A stretch of 64,000 nt of DNA from Cylindrotheca closterium (taxonomy: Eukaryota; Bacillariophyta; Bacillariophyceae; Bacillariales; Bacillariaceae). Numbering within the stretch: position 1 is the stretch's first letter; every line of letters begins with the position of its first letter. The stretch lies in assembly GCA_933822405.4 (NCBI GenBank), contig CAKOGP040002336.1:1-64000 (forward strand), given 5' to 3'. Of the stretch, positions 19,409 through 30,212 are shown one piece after another. The notes below the pieces were generated by a model that worked only from the letters and a program-made list of their open reading frames with translations, was not told the origin of the DNA and did not search any database. Made by a program: the position numbers and the translations under genes.

Positions 19409-20140
19409 CTAAACGGAGATTAGTGGTGCAAATATGTGAACCGTTGCCAGATGGAGCACTTTTCTCAGCACAATTCCCCCCAGGAGTGTGAAGACTGCCA
19501 TCATGGAGAAGAGTCCGTTTCCAAAGCGTTCATCTTCGTCGGTCATATTTCTAAAATTGATCAAGAATGTCGCAACGAAGGAGCCAAGGCAAGTCAAAAA
19601 GGTGCGAAATCCCAGCTGTAGATAACCTTCCGTCGATTCCTTAAACGCGAGGTAGGCAACATGATTCCCCATACTCAAAGCCGACTTGTGATAGATTCCC
19701 AACAGCTGAAACATGATACCAGTAAAGGCACCTGTAATGACACATGTTCCGGCGCAAAAAGCAAATAGATTTGGCAACACCCAGTCGTTCTTGTCGGAAG
19801 GATTGCGTTTGAACTTGGTGCTCGTGTAGAGACGCAATGCCGAATTTAGAATCAAGACGGACAGCACGCCATAGGAGGAAAGGACAGCCAAGTGTTGAGT
19901 TTCCTTGGCCATATCCAGAGCTACTTTGGTCGCTGCAGCTCCTCCACGTATGGAAGATGCCGCCGAAAGAAGCTCAAGGGCGGAATCCGATGCCCATCTG
20001 GATAGTGGATTCTTCGGGAGAGCATGAAGCGACGTCGATGTCGTGGTGCTGACGACAGCAGACTGAAGGTGACTCAGATTGTTGAAGGGAATGTTAGACT
20101 GGCGCAAGAAGGGGAAGGCTTGCTGGTGGAAAGTAAGCAT
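19409..20140 (-). CDS. Four-helix membrane protein, the only intact member of the array's partner family (243 residues)
   Basis: The N-terminal 75 residues are Ser/Thr-rich and could hold a transit or signal sequence (about residues 1-35). Four hydrophobic segments follow: about residues 92-112 (VLSSYGVLSVLILNSALRL), 128-150 (CAGTCVITGAFTGIMFQLLG), 183-200 (FLTCLGSFVATFLINF) and 212-232 (LFSMMAVFTLLGGIVL). I recognise no named family. Decayed pieces of the same gene lie in most array spacers, and a frameshifted copy lies at 38843-39388. The gene sits at the 5' head of the eight TPR genes, on the same strand. Its upstream region carries TGACGTCA, as in the array promoters, so co-regulation with the TPR genes is plausible but inferred. 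Confidence 0.75.
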   Translation of the reverse strand: MLTFHQQAFPFLRQSNIPFNNLSHLQSAVVSTTTSTSLHALPKNPLSRWASDSALELLSAASSIRGGAAATKVALDMAKETQHLAVLSSYGVLSVLILNSALRLYTSTKFKRNPSDKNDWVLPNLFAFCAGTCVITGAFTGIMFQLLGIYHKSALSMGNHVAYLAFKESTEGYLQLGFRTFLTCLGSFVATFLINFRNMTDEDERFGNGLFSMMAVFTLLGGIVLRKVLHLATVHIFAPLISV

Positions 20141-20225
20141 CTTGTTTATCTCGAGGGAGTGAGACTGTACCGGTAGGAGTATTGCGCTGTATCTTATTCA
20201 TTCATTTGATGGAAGTCATCTTTAT

Positions 20226-20233
20226 TGACGTCA
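20226..20233 (-). promoter_or_regulatory. TGACGTCA element upstream of the membrane-protein gene
   Basis: A perfect CRE-type palindrome lies about 86 nt upstream of the start at 20140, at nearly the same distance as the TGACGTCA elements before TPR copies C and D. A bZIP factor is the usual ligand of this motif; binding here is inferred. Confidence 0.45.
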
Positions 20234-20451
20234 AGATTTTGCGATGATTTTGCGTCGCATGTGACATACATATAGACGTGGTATGGCGTCTGTCCTCGCC
20301 CCCTCGAAGTGTGCACATTTCGGAATTCCGCAGAGTCTCTTATCGAAAAAGCTGAAAAACCGCTAACGTACTTGCGCCCATCATCATCATCATCATCATT
20401 ACTCCACGAAAACGAATCGAACAGAAGTTATCCTATAGAATCGATCACTGA

Positions 20452-21396
20452 ATGGCAGCGACAGCACGCAAAACTATGTTGAAAGTCATTCCCAATTCCA
20501 AGCTTTACGTCTCCGAACCCAATCCAAGCTGGTATGTTTGATCTTACGCACTGAAGTGTATCTGGAGGCAATAAACCGCTTACTCATACTGTACACTGTC
20601 GCGTGTCTCTTTCGTCTTGTACAGGTTTGGGAATCCAGGCAATCCTGGTTTTGACCCAGCATGGACCTGCGAAAATTGGTTGAAATCAAGATTCCACTTT
20701 TCCTTTGCCGAATATCACAGCAATCAGAATTCTAGTTTCGGCGTCATGAGAGTCATGAACGATGATCTAGTACAACCCCAACGAGGATTCGGAGCCCATC
20801 CTCATCGCAACATGGAAATTGCCACTTACATTGTCAATGGCCAATTGACGCATGAAGATTCCATTGGTAATTCACAGTCTTTGGGCCGTGGATCAATTCA
20901 GTTCATGACAGCAGGTTCTGGCATCACACATTCCGAGGCCAATCGTACTGACAATCCACTTCGATTCATCCAAACATGGATTGTCCCAAGTAGCAGTGGA
21001 TTGACTCCCAACTACGGCGGATACGACGCCCAATTCCATCAAGAAAAGAATGTTGTCCGACACTTGGCGTCATCCGTCAAAGATACGGAACATGAGACAC
21101 CGGTCAAGTTGAACCAAGACGTGAACTGCTATGCAGCAGAACTAGACTTAGGAAAATCTGTCTCTGTGAACGTTGCTGCTGGAAGACAGGCATATTTGTT
21201 GTGTGTGGAAGGCAAGCTCAAAGTCAATGGTTCTTCCGAAATGGAGAAACATGACGGTTGCGAAATTGTGGGCAGCGACGATGGGCCAATCACCATTGAA
21301 GGTACTGAAGTCGAAGAGACCGAGAACGGGGAAGTTGCACATTTCCTCATGTTTGAAATGAAGGAGGTTCCAGGATCCGGTCGAAAGGATCTATAG
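20452..21396 (+). CDS. Pirin family protein (two exons, 283 residues)
   Basis: Exons are 20452-20531 and 20625-21396, with a GTATGT...TACAG intron of 93 nt; the split codon TG/G gives Trp27. The cupin metal site is complete: His85 and His87 in GFGAHPHRNMEIATY, and His129 and Glu131 in MTAGSGITHSEANR, the spacing expected for pirins. Length and the N-terminal FDPAW...FSFAEYH block also fit the family. Pirins are Fe-binding cupins, reported as nuclear cofactors or quercetinase-like enzymes; which applies here cannot be read from sequence. No targeting peptide is evident, so a cytosolic or nuclear protein is likely. It is divergent to the membrane-protein gene across about 310 nt. Confidence 0.9.
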
Positions 21397-21810
21397 TAAT
21401 GCATGGGAGTGGGGACGAATGAGTGACTCCGTTTGATTTCCTTGTCGTCTGTATACTTAGATTGAATGCACACACAAGACCTATAAACTATATTCAAGTG
21501 TAATAATAATGTAGGACTATTAAAATACAAAGGTAAAAGTATAAATCTTTATCATACTAAGATAGATAACGCAGATGCCGTTTTTTAGAACGAATGAACA
21601 AACTATACTTTGTTGCAAGACCGTCGCCATTTGTCTGCTTATCGAGGCCGATCGCGCAAAGTTTGCAAAGTCCAACAGTTTTTTTTTATGCTTCCATCAA
21701 ACGAGTGAGCGGATAGTTCTGCCTGCCCATCAATCCATTGTGATTATTGTATCGGTATGCGCATACTAGATATTGCATACTGTGGAGGTCTGTCTACCGA
21801 ATTCTCATTA
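21397..21810. other. Convergent intergenic region
   Basis: This lies between the pirin stop and the DUF1275 stop. It is AT-rich and probably holds both 3' ends. No gene is supported. Confidence 0.4.
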
Positions 21811-23073
21811 TCATTTGCATGCGACGTCCTTTTCGAAAAAGTAGTGGTAGCTTGTCAACAAAATGGTATAGGCAGCACCCAAACTCAATCCCAAGGGTGG
21901 TAATCGTGAATACACCCATGAATGTTTGGCATCTAGCCACAAACCAATGAGATTGGTAATGATGACAGTCGTGATGAAGGATCCAATCGTCAGTGCACTG
22001 GTAATTCCATACTGAATGGTCTTCTGATCGACAACATGATCGGCCCGAGGAAGCATATTCATGACAAGAGATTCCCCCAATCCAAATCCAATCTTTCCCA
22101 AATGCCCGGTCGCCGCATTGGTGACAAAACCAGTCATTTCTTGCGTCGCACAATTGATCATTCCAAAGGCAGTGGCCATGGGCAAGAGTCGCAAAACGTC
22201 CATGTTAGACGTCATACCGACAACGTCCGACCATCCAAACAAGAGAAAACTAATGGCCGACAACCACACCAAGTTGGGAATACTACGACGATGATTGTTC
22301 CTGCTTTGGAATATCCTTGCCCGGTCCAAACACTTGTAAAGTGTGGCCCCACTCATGTAGGATCCAATCAACCCCAAGGATACTTGAATCCCTTGCCAAT
22401 TTAAGGAAGTGATGGCATCCATGGCTTTGATGGTATTCCCCGTCATCATGTTGGGATACATTTTGAAACGACGGTAACAAATGGCCTCGACCACTCCTGA
22501 GAATCCCATGAGTACCATGGTCAGGAGGGTGGTCTTGTGTTGGATCAGAAATGTTTGCAAGGAAGTAGTGGTAGTAGTAGTAGTAGTAGTGGAAGTATCA
22601 GAGTCAGAGGTTGTCGTTGCTGATGCTTGTTTGTTTCGCACAAACGGAATGATAGTGTCAATGGGAGGTGGAAAGATTGTTCTTGTGGTAGTAGTCGTAG
22701 TCGTCGTAGCAGGAGAAGCAGCAGTGGAAGAACCCCCTTTGAGATTCAAAATACCACTAACGATGCCTCTTCTCGACAACGGTGATGATGATGATGATGA
22801 TGATTCACTTGTATCGGTTCTTCTTTCAGATCTGAATTCGTCAACTTCTGCCGTTGACGAAGTTGTGGATGTCAACAACAATTGATCATCATCAGCAGCA
22901 GCAGCATTATTAAATCGTCCATTGTTGATGATTCGTCGTGAAGAAGCAGTTGTTGTCTTGTGAAAGGCACTGACAGATTGTATGCTGTGGTTGGTTATGG
23001 TGGATAAACAAAGAAGGAAGAAGTAACATAAAATCATGGTGCGTGGTAGCGATGGTAATGGTGATGGTGACAT
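21811..23073 (-). CDS. DUF1275 (YoaK-type) membrane protein, probably plastid-targeted (420 residues)
   Basis: Residues 10-36 form a signal peptide ending in SVSAFHKT. An Ala-Phe junction after a signal peptide is the diatom motif for import into the complex plastid. A Ser/Thr-rich disordered stretch coded by trinucleotide repeats follows (to about residue 175). The DUF1275 core then begins with TLLTMVLMGFSGVVEAICY and the signature PNMMTGNTIKAM at about residues 205-216, with about six hydrophobic helices to residue 410. The biochemical role of DUF1275 is unknown. The N-terminus is far longer than in bacterial members. It is transcribed away from the LRR_5 gene, sharing a 557-nt promoter region with it. 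Confidence 0.82.
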   Translation of the reverse strand: MSPSPLPSLPRTMILCYFFLLCLSTITNHSIQSVSAFHKTTTASSRRIINNGRFNNAAAADDDQLLLTSTTSSTAEVDEFRSERRTDTSESSSSSSSPLSRRGIVSGILNLKGGSSTAASPATTTTTTTTRTIFPPPIDTIIPFVRNKQASATTTSDSDTSTTTTTTTTTSLQTFLIQHKTTLLTMVLMGFSGVVEAICYRRFKMYPNMMTGNTIKAMDAITSLNWQGIQVSLGLIGSYMSGATLYKCLDRARIFQSRNNHRRSIPNLVWLSAISFLLFGWSDVVGMTSNMDVLRLLPMATAFGMINCATQEMTGFVTNAATGHLGKIGFGLGESLVMNMLPRADHVVDQKTIQYGITSALTIGSFITTVIITNLIGLWLDAKHSWVYSRLPPLGLSLGAAYTILLTSYHYFFEKDVACK

Positions 23074-23580
23074 GGTAACGATCTTGAGAATAGGTAGTGG
23101 TGCGTCTAACTATTGGTTGTGATTTAGGTGATGATCGATGAGGATAAGGATCTGAAGCAGAAGGAGAAGCGTTTCTGTCTACTGCTGTGGTGAAGTTTCA
23201 GGAGAACGAATAACTTCGAATTTTTATGATTTCAAATCGAAAATATAGAAAAATGGGAAAGAAAATGGTGGGAATGTGGCAGTGACGTGGTCACCGGAAG
23301 ATTCATTTCGTTCTGACGATTCGTTCTCTATGTATTTGCATCACAGTGTCGCAAAGTGTGTCGCATCAATGTTCAACTGACGAACGAATTTGGATGCACA
23401 AAATCTTTTGTTTTACTTTACTGCTTCTGCAAAAAGTGGTACACATCAGCCTCTTCAGTACTGTATGATATATTGTAGTTTCGCTGTACAGGTACTCCAA
23501 TACCGTACTGTACCTGCCCGGTCACGTACTGTACAGTATCTACCGTAGATCCAAAGCATGGGTGCCATAGTGGTGACTAG
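23074..23580. promoter_or_regulatory. Shared divergent promoter region
   Basis: This lies between two genes read in opposite directions. Around 23458-23550 the sequence is dense in GTAC palindromes (ACTGTACAGTAT, TACCGTACTGTACC). No TATA box can be assigned with confidence. Confidence 0.35.
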
Positions 23581-23590
23581 CAACAACAAT

Positions 23591-23633
<43 letters not shown>

Positions 23634-23653
23634 AATAACAATAACAACAATGG
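23581..23653. repeat. CAA microsatellite spanning the LRR_5 start codon
   Basis: About 24 near-perfect CAA/AAT triplets run from the 5' leader through the ATG at 23631 into the first codons, giving an N-terminal poly-Asn run. Length changes would alter both the leader and the N-terminus. Confidence 0.85.
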
Positions 23654-25271
23654 TATTCCTCACCCAGTGTTGGTGGTCTACACGGGACAAGAAATTACGA
23701 CCATACCACGCACAGTCACCCATTTAGTGGTTGCTTCCAATGTCAATACCATTGAAGCCTTTGCCTTTTGTCAGTGCCACAATTTGGTATCCGTGGAATT
23801 CTACGAAGGCTTGGAAGTCATTTCCGAGTTTGCCTTTGGATATTGCACCAGTTTGCAAAAAATTAAGTTGCCAAATTCCATGCGGGTGGTGGGACGGAAT
23901 GTCTTTACCCGATGCACGCAATTGCAAACGGTGGAACTGAACGAAGGATTGCTCATGCTGCGGGATGGAGTCTTTTCCTTTTGTCTTGGACTGAAACGCC
24001 TGAGGATCCCTTCGACTGTGGTGGAGATGGAACGAGAATTACTCTTTTCGTGTTCCAGTTTGGAAACCTTGGAATTGCCACCCAAGAATACCCTTCGGTC
24101 CATTGAAGCACAGGCCCTGTGTGGTTGCACTATGTTGAAAAGTTTGGCACTTCCTTCATCGTCATCGTCATCGTCATCATCATTATCATCAGATGAACAA
24201 CAAGTGGGGAACAATACTACCGGTACCGCTTTGGGAGACAGAATATTTGTGGATTGCCCCGAGTTGGAAGAATTGGTGCTGGAAGCTTTGGGAGGACAGG
24301 AAAACTCGGCTGCTACTGCTGATAATAATGATGGAAGTAGTGATATGTTGGTATCCGCGTTCCAGCAACGTTTCCACAAACTTCCAATTCATGAATTGTG
24401 TTATTATCAATCCTATCGACCAGTCTTTGAAACGATTGGAAGGGTTCAGACTCATCTGCTTGATACTACTTCACCACCACCAGACGATGGTGACAATAAC
24501 AGATCATTCAGAAGTGATGATGAGGAGTTAGTATGCAACCAGTGCCCGGTCGATCTATTCCAAATGAATCCCTTTCACATTTTGGCATTGTCGACCAAAC
24601 CAAACTATCATTTACTGAATACACTACAACGTGTGTATCCATTAAGTGCGCAATTCGAGAAGGATGTTCATGGGAATACTCCTATTGAGTACCTTGTGGA
24701 CAACTTTATTAGTAGCAACGAGTTGTCCTCCTCCTCCTCGTCGGGAGTTGTGCAATCCATGATGCAAAGCACCATGTTGGACCGTCTCCAACACTTGCCC
24801 TTATTTCACCGTCGTCATTCTCATTACCAAGAAATGGTGGAGCACATTGAAATATTACTCTACTCTCGTGGTCATAACACCACCCAACAACTACAGCAAC
24901 AACGGCAATCGTGGAGGTATATTGTACGAGAGTTGTATTCCAAACTCTCCCGAATGGAACGACACGAAGCATTGTCCTTGCTGGAACTTTCCGTTTGGAC
25001 GGCCAAGGTAAAGCTTGTTCATCAAAGCTTTCATTTGGAACAGCTCGCATTATTAAGGCATACCCAAGCCATACATTTGAATGAAGGTGGTGGTGATGGC
25101 CATGCAATGTTGGAGGACGACGACGAGGAGGAAGGCAATCGATTCAAACGAGCAAGAATCGGCAGCATTCAAGATCCAATCTTGGACCGTCAAGCGTGTC
25201 GCGTCAATTGTGGTGCGGATATCATTCTTGGGAATGTGATTTCCTTTCTGCCTCCACTCTTCGGAGAATAA
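23631..25271 (+). CDS. BspA-type leucine-rich repeat (LRR_5) protein (546 residues)
   Basis: After an Asn run, residues about 15-230 hold at least six LRR_5 units of about 23 residues: for example TVTHLVVASNVNTIEAFAF, then CHNLVSVEFYEGLEVISEFAF, then CTSLQKIKLPNSMRVVGRNVF. A Ser run coded by a TCA/TCG microsatellite interrupts the repeat at about residue 182. The C-terminal half is helical and unlike LRRs, with acidic and Gln-rich patches. No signal peptide or membrane helix is seen, so an intracellular protein-binding role is inferred. LRR_5 proteins are abundant in diatoms. The ATG at 23631 was chosen because the upstream ATG at 23557 reads into a stop. Confidence 0.8.
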
Positions 25272-25428
25272 TTCTTGATTGATTTGCTTGAAGCACCGTG
25301 GATGTCAACATGTTCAAACCGTTGGTAATATTAGTGAAAAATATGTAATTTGAGAGCTATGATTCAATTTCTTCAGCAGATTGCATTCAGTTTCAAAAAA
25401 TAGCAGCTATCCTTTTATCATGATTCCA

Positions 25429-26891
25429 CTACTTTGCAAACAGTATTTCCTCCCCATTTGTCTTCCACATTTCATGATATACATGGCTTTTATTCTCAGA
25501 TGATTGAAGGAAGGCAAGTCCATCTAGGAGTCTCTTTGGTCTGTCTTGGCCCCCAAGCCCCAACTGGGACATGCACCACACCAAAAAGGACCAGGCATAA
25601 ACAGAAGTAATACCACTAATATTGTAGTCTCTGTTGTTTTCAGAAAAATGAGCCTTGGTCCATACTTCATCGATCAGATCTTCCAACATTGAAAGAATGG
25701 CAACTTTTGCAGAATCTGTGACACTATGTTGCTGGGCATGCTGAAACAAGATTTGGACCATCAATCGGCGTAATATCCACAGTGACTCGTGATCTGGATG
25801 TGTCTTCAATAGAGCATTGGCAAGGTTCAAGCTATTGTGAGCAATGGATATCGACAAGTCGTTCAATGATGATGATGATGATTGAATATGTTGCTGCTGC
25901 TGTTGGTCTTGTTGTTGTTGTAGTCGCATTTCCAATACTTGTCCAAGGTAATGCACTGCCGAATGGTCACTGATGTGTTGCTCGAGCCAGAGTTTCAGTG
26001 CGTCAAACTCTTGATTCAGCAAAACGATAATAGTTGCATGGTAGGATTGCTGTAGATGTGGCAGTATACAAGAGGACCAAAGATATCGTCGATGCGTCCA
26101 AGCATAATAATTCTTTGGAAACTTGTCGGCAATCTTGGAACAAAAGGCAATCTCCTTGTGTACCAAATCCACCAGCTTGGATTCGTAGTCGTCACTTATT
26201 TCCTTCACTACTACTATTGCCTTTACTATTTGCTGAAGCACATATTTTCGGTGACCCCAAGAGGATGGACTGAAAGGACGTAATGTCAAAATGTAGAGTG
26301 AGTTGGTCAGAGACATGGATGTCGGTCAGCCATGTATAAATGTTAGACTTACGCTTTGGAATGCTGTGTCATCAAGAGATTCAAGAATTGCATTTCACGA
26401 ACCCAATCTCCTGACGTTGCTATCAAGGCCCTTCGACGATCTCCCCAGGCTGTGGAATGATCGGGATTCACCAACATGAGTGCATTGGTCGCCATTAGGA
26501 TTTGGGAATGATGATGATGAAGAGCATTGTTGTTGACATCTGTCATGCTACTTGCAGAGGTAGATGATCCATCATTAGCAGCAGCACCAGCAGCTGCATC
26601 CAGCAGAATGGCTTTTTTTTTCAATGCCTTGTAGTCCTTTCGAATGACTCGTGTCATCCAAGGAAGACTGCGAGCGTCCATCCCCAGAAATTGACCCTCC
26701 ATGAGCACCAAGGACTCGTCCAAACTCAGCTCGTCCGTTTCCATTTCCTTGGTCATGACGGTCGGCAGAATTGTGATTTCAAAATCGGTTGGACCCTGTT
26801 GCACATAGTCGTGAAGCTTTTGGACTACCGCTGACAGAGATTGGGTGGCCATTGTTGATTGTGGAAGTGATGGTGCTGGACTTGTTGTCAT
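25429..26891 (-). CDS. PTAR1-like protein prenyltransferase alpha-repeat protein (two exons, 459 residues)
   Basis: Exon 1 is 26891-26353 and exon 2 is 26269-25429, with a GTAAGT...TTTCAG intron of 83 nt; the join restores HSKAPSSWGHRKYVLQQ in frame. PPTA-type repeats are visible: NPDHSTAWGDRRRAL near residue 155, SSWGHRKYVL near residue 182, KNYYAWTHRRYLW near residue 230, and a weaker DHESLWILRRL near residue 355. Such repeats build the alpha subunit of Rab geranylgeranyl- and farnesyl-transferases. The PxSSWxHR unit right after an N-terminal extension points to the PTAR1 group (alpha subunit of GGTase-III in animals). His and Ser runs mark low-complexity insertions. It is probably cytosolic and needs a beta-subunit partner, which is not in this window. 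Confidence 0.75.
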
Positions 26892-27504
26892 CCAATCTAT
26901 AATTGCGCTTTTGGACTTTGACTAAAAGCAGGGAAGGGTGGGTTTTGGAAAATGGGGCGTTGGAAGAAAACGCCCCTCCTTTCGGCACTACGTAGACGAT
27001 CGTCAATGAAGCAAAGGCAGACCGCTATTGCAAACGATTACAAAATTGACATGAGCTGTTAACTTATATAGCATGTGCTTTGCATGTTGTTGTTGAAGCC
27101 CTCTTCGGCTTATTAATACTGATAATCAAAAGTCAATCCACCACCACCACCACCAGCCAGGCCAAACATCGTGAGTCGTCATGTCCATCATATTTTGAGT
27201 AGTATACGATGCGAGAGTGGGCATAGCGAGACAGAAACATCAAACAATGTGCACTCTCCCATATATAGTGCAATAGATCTATTTCCCAACGGATCATAAA
27301 GTGAACTACCCAGCAATGCTAAGCGCGCATTCTTGTGGTTCTCGTTGTTCTTTCACCATGATTTTGTATTCCTCATTTTGCGGATGATCGTCAATACCAG
27401 TAGAACGAGAATCGAGATAATGTGAGCAGATGGATGGATTCGAGTTGCTAAACAGGCGTGCGAAACGCATGTACACGCTAGCAGATGTTTCTGCCTGAAA
27501 CAAG
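26892..27504. other. Intergenic, nothing recognised
   Basis: A short CCA repeat (CCACCACCACCACCACCAGCC) lies near 27139-27159. The minus-strand frame at 27306-27572 overlaps the end of the next gene and has no recognisable domain. Confidence 0.35.
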
Positions 27505-27918
27505 TCAACCAGCCCCCCGCAAGAAGCGAGCACCCCTGTTCTTTCGTCTAGAGTCTCGTGTATTGTAGTCAACTTCTTGCTGGCGCAAACTCTCTAAAGA
27601 CTCTTCCACCCAATCCATGGAATAAATGTTGGTAACATCATGATGATGTTCTTCTTTGGAAGAATCATCATCGGACGTCCGTGAGGGATATACCCCATTC
27701 TTTTCATGATACAGTTCCATGGATTTCTGAGCCCATTCGATTTCCTTGAGCAACATTGCATCTGGATCGTCCATTCCTGCCCATAGTATGGATTCCTCCA
27801 CAAATGGCTCAGTTTCCTCTTGGTCGGCCGATGCATACAAAACGGAAGAGAATGAAAGCAAAAAGAGTATGCTCCACACCACCAAAAGCCAAGTTCTGGG
27901 ACGACTCATCCAAATCAT
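27505..27918 (-). CDS. Small secreted or ER-lumen acidic protein (137 residues)
   Basis: Residues 8-30 (TWLLVVWSILFLLSFSSVLYASA) form a clear signal peptide with a likely cut after ASA. The mature part is short, hydrophilic and acidic, with a Ser/Asp/Glu/His-rich middle and a basic C-terminus (RDSRRKNRGARF). I recognise no family. The Met at residue 4 is an equally good start. With no larger partner exon evident it is kept as a single-exon gene. Confidence 0.5.
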   Translation of the reverse strand: MIWMSRPRTWLLVVWSILFLLSFSSVLYASADQEETEPFVEESILWAGMDDPDAMLLKEIEWAQKSMELYHEKNGVYPSRTSDDDSSKEEHHHDVTNIYSMDWVEESLESLRQQEVDYNTRDSRRKNRGARFLRGAG

Positions 27919-30212
27919 CTCAGTGGCATTGCCAGTCTATGAATAGATGCTGCAGGATGTCAACAATCGGAAACGGCAAGTATGGGAGTCTATTCGCTGA
28001 ATGAATGAATGAGAAATTGAGGTATCTGGTAGTCGTCGTCCATTCGTGCGTTGAAAATAGGAAGGTGCACGAAAGTCTTTGTAAATTTATCAATGCAAAC
28101 AATTAAAATTTATTTAGCCAACAAAATGTTGGAGTGGTGTCAACGTCTCTCACTACAGGTCCCAATCAAAATCAGACCGGATATCGTGGAAAATCCGTAG
28201 CCGTGGTACAAAACGAGACGTTCGATTGACTCGGATTTTAAATTTGATTTATTCGACTGCCAAATGACCGAAATTCTGAAACAAGAGGCAAGAGCACCTT
28301 CTTGTACGATAAGACCTTGTTTTGATTACAAATCTTGTATTTGAACATCTACTGTTTGTTTAATATATATAGTCTATAGGTGTGCGCACTTTCAATTGCA
28401 AATTTCGGCTTATAATACATGGAATTTTGAAACATTCATCCGAGCCACCTGAAATGTTCGCAAGGAAATCAGAGAAGGGAATCTCATTTCTGCCTCGACA
28501 TTGCAAAACAGCACCCAAAGTCGATGCGTGTATGTATAGTGATAGCTTTTGTCGGGATCCAACCGTGTCTGGATAGCGACACATTGACTGGGATAGATTC
28601 TTCGCCACTTCTGGATTGCATGCCGAATTGACCAGAAAGGTCAATTAGGTGCAGTTCAATCACTTTGACTTTGAAATATTCCATTCCAAACCGCCAAACC
28701 TTGTTTGATATACCCATGGACGACAAATACGTGATAGAATAAAGAAGATTGAGGAAATAGGCTAACAATTCGACAATTACAGAATTTTCAACAAACGTAC
28801 CTCTTTTCTGGCCGCCTCTGTCTGCTTGATCCAGACCGAATCTTTGAATGGGTCCCAAAATTTATCGACTGTAGGTATCTAAGGGAGGTCCTGGTGTATT
28901 GTCGAATGGATAGCTGTCTCCATGGCGGCCACAGGGACCTTCATCTGATTTTGACGAGTTTTGCCAAATGATGGACTCGGTTGATAATCTGCACAAAGAC
29001 ACCCTGATATCGAACACCACACGATTCCAAGGTCCTCAGTATAACAATAGAAGCAACCTCCGCGAAATTATGAAGCTCTTTGTGCCATGAGACTCTGTGG
29101 TGTCCCAAAACCCTTCAAAAACTTCTTTTTGGACGTTGAAGGTAGGCGCCAGCGGTCATTTTTGGGACCAAAGAAACAAATGAGACCAAATCATTTCATG
29201 GGAACAGGGTAGCTAATGTCAATATACAGGTGCTGTTAGCCACGCATCGACTTTGTTGCAGTGGGTGATGAATACAGGTGCCTCAGAACTTACCACCATG
29301 GTGAAATCAAATCCATCTGCCTTTTTGGTAGATTTTCACTATTTAGAACCATCGGGCATGTAGTTTTTATTTGACATTTTGCTTCTTTGATATCTTTAGA
29401 AGCGTATTCTGCAAAAAAAGCGGGATGCTCGATGTTTTCTTGATGTCAACAAGGGGTTCGAAGGTTAATGATGGAAATGACGATTTGTTGCTTTGATTAT
29501 TTGGTACAAAATCAACGAAAATCTACGAAGGCGCGCAAAAAATGTGAAAGTACTTTGTTAGACCGATTGTGTGACGTGGCCTACTAGTTCTACGTATTCT
29601 ACTTCGTGTTTCAGAATTTTGATTTGGGCTGTAGATTCCGGTGGGTCAAAAGTTTGGTGTCAATAGATTCCAGTAAGTCAAGCGGTCGGAGTGGGAAACG
29701 CATCGAATGAGTCGATTCGTGACTGTTCAAAAGTCGCGTCGAGTCGTGTCAAATTGCTACTAGTGGTACCACCAGAAAGGTCCAACTCTGGTGGATTCTG
29801 GTGAGTCAAAGGGACGGCTGTCAAAAGTTTGTCGACGTGCCCCCGGAAAGCTAGTTAGCGAAAGCTTTATGGTTCTCACCCCAGCCGCGTCTTTATTCGT
29901 AAAATATCACGAAGGTTCTAAATAAGAATGTAACCTCAAGTGTTCAATAAGTGAAATCGAACTCAGATCAGAACAGTGTCTGCGTAACATTTATTAGTTG
30001 AACGTCCTTTTAGGCATAGAAAAGCTTCGCATACGCCACGCGAAACGTTCGAAAACGCCGCACGGTAACAGGCTAAATTTTTGGCTAGAGGGTCTGATCG
30101 TAAAATCACAATACCTAAGCCTTGTCACTCTTGGTAGGTTTCAAGACTACAATACAAACATCAACCAATCCATCTATCACAGTTTTATACAATCGTTCTA
30201 TTAATATTTGGA
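27919..30212. other. Gene-poor stretch, no supported gene
   Basis: Over 2.2 kb only short frames occur; two overlapping minus-strand frames at 28360-28858 have no recognisable domain. The motif GGTGGGTCAAAAGT and diverged versions (GGTGAGTCAAAGG, CAGTAAGTCAAGCGG) recur at about 29640-29830. I see no transposon coding or terminal repeats. Confidence 0.4.
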
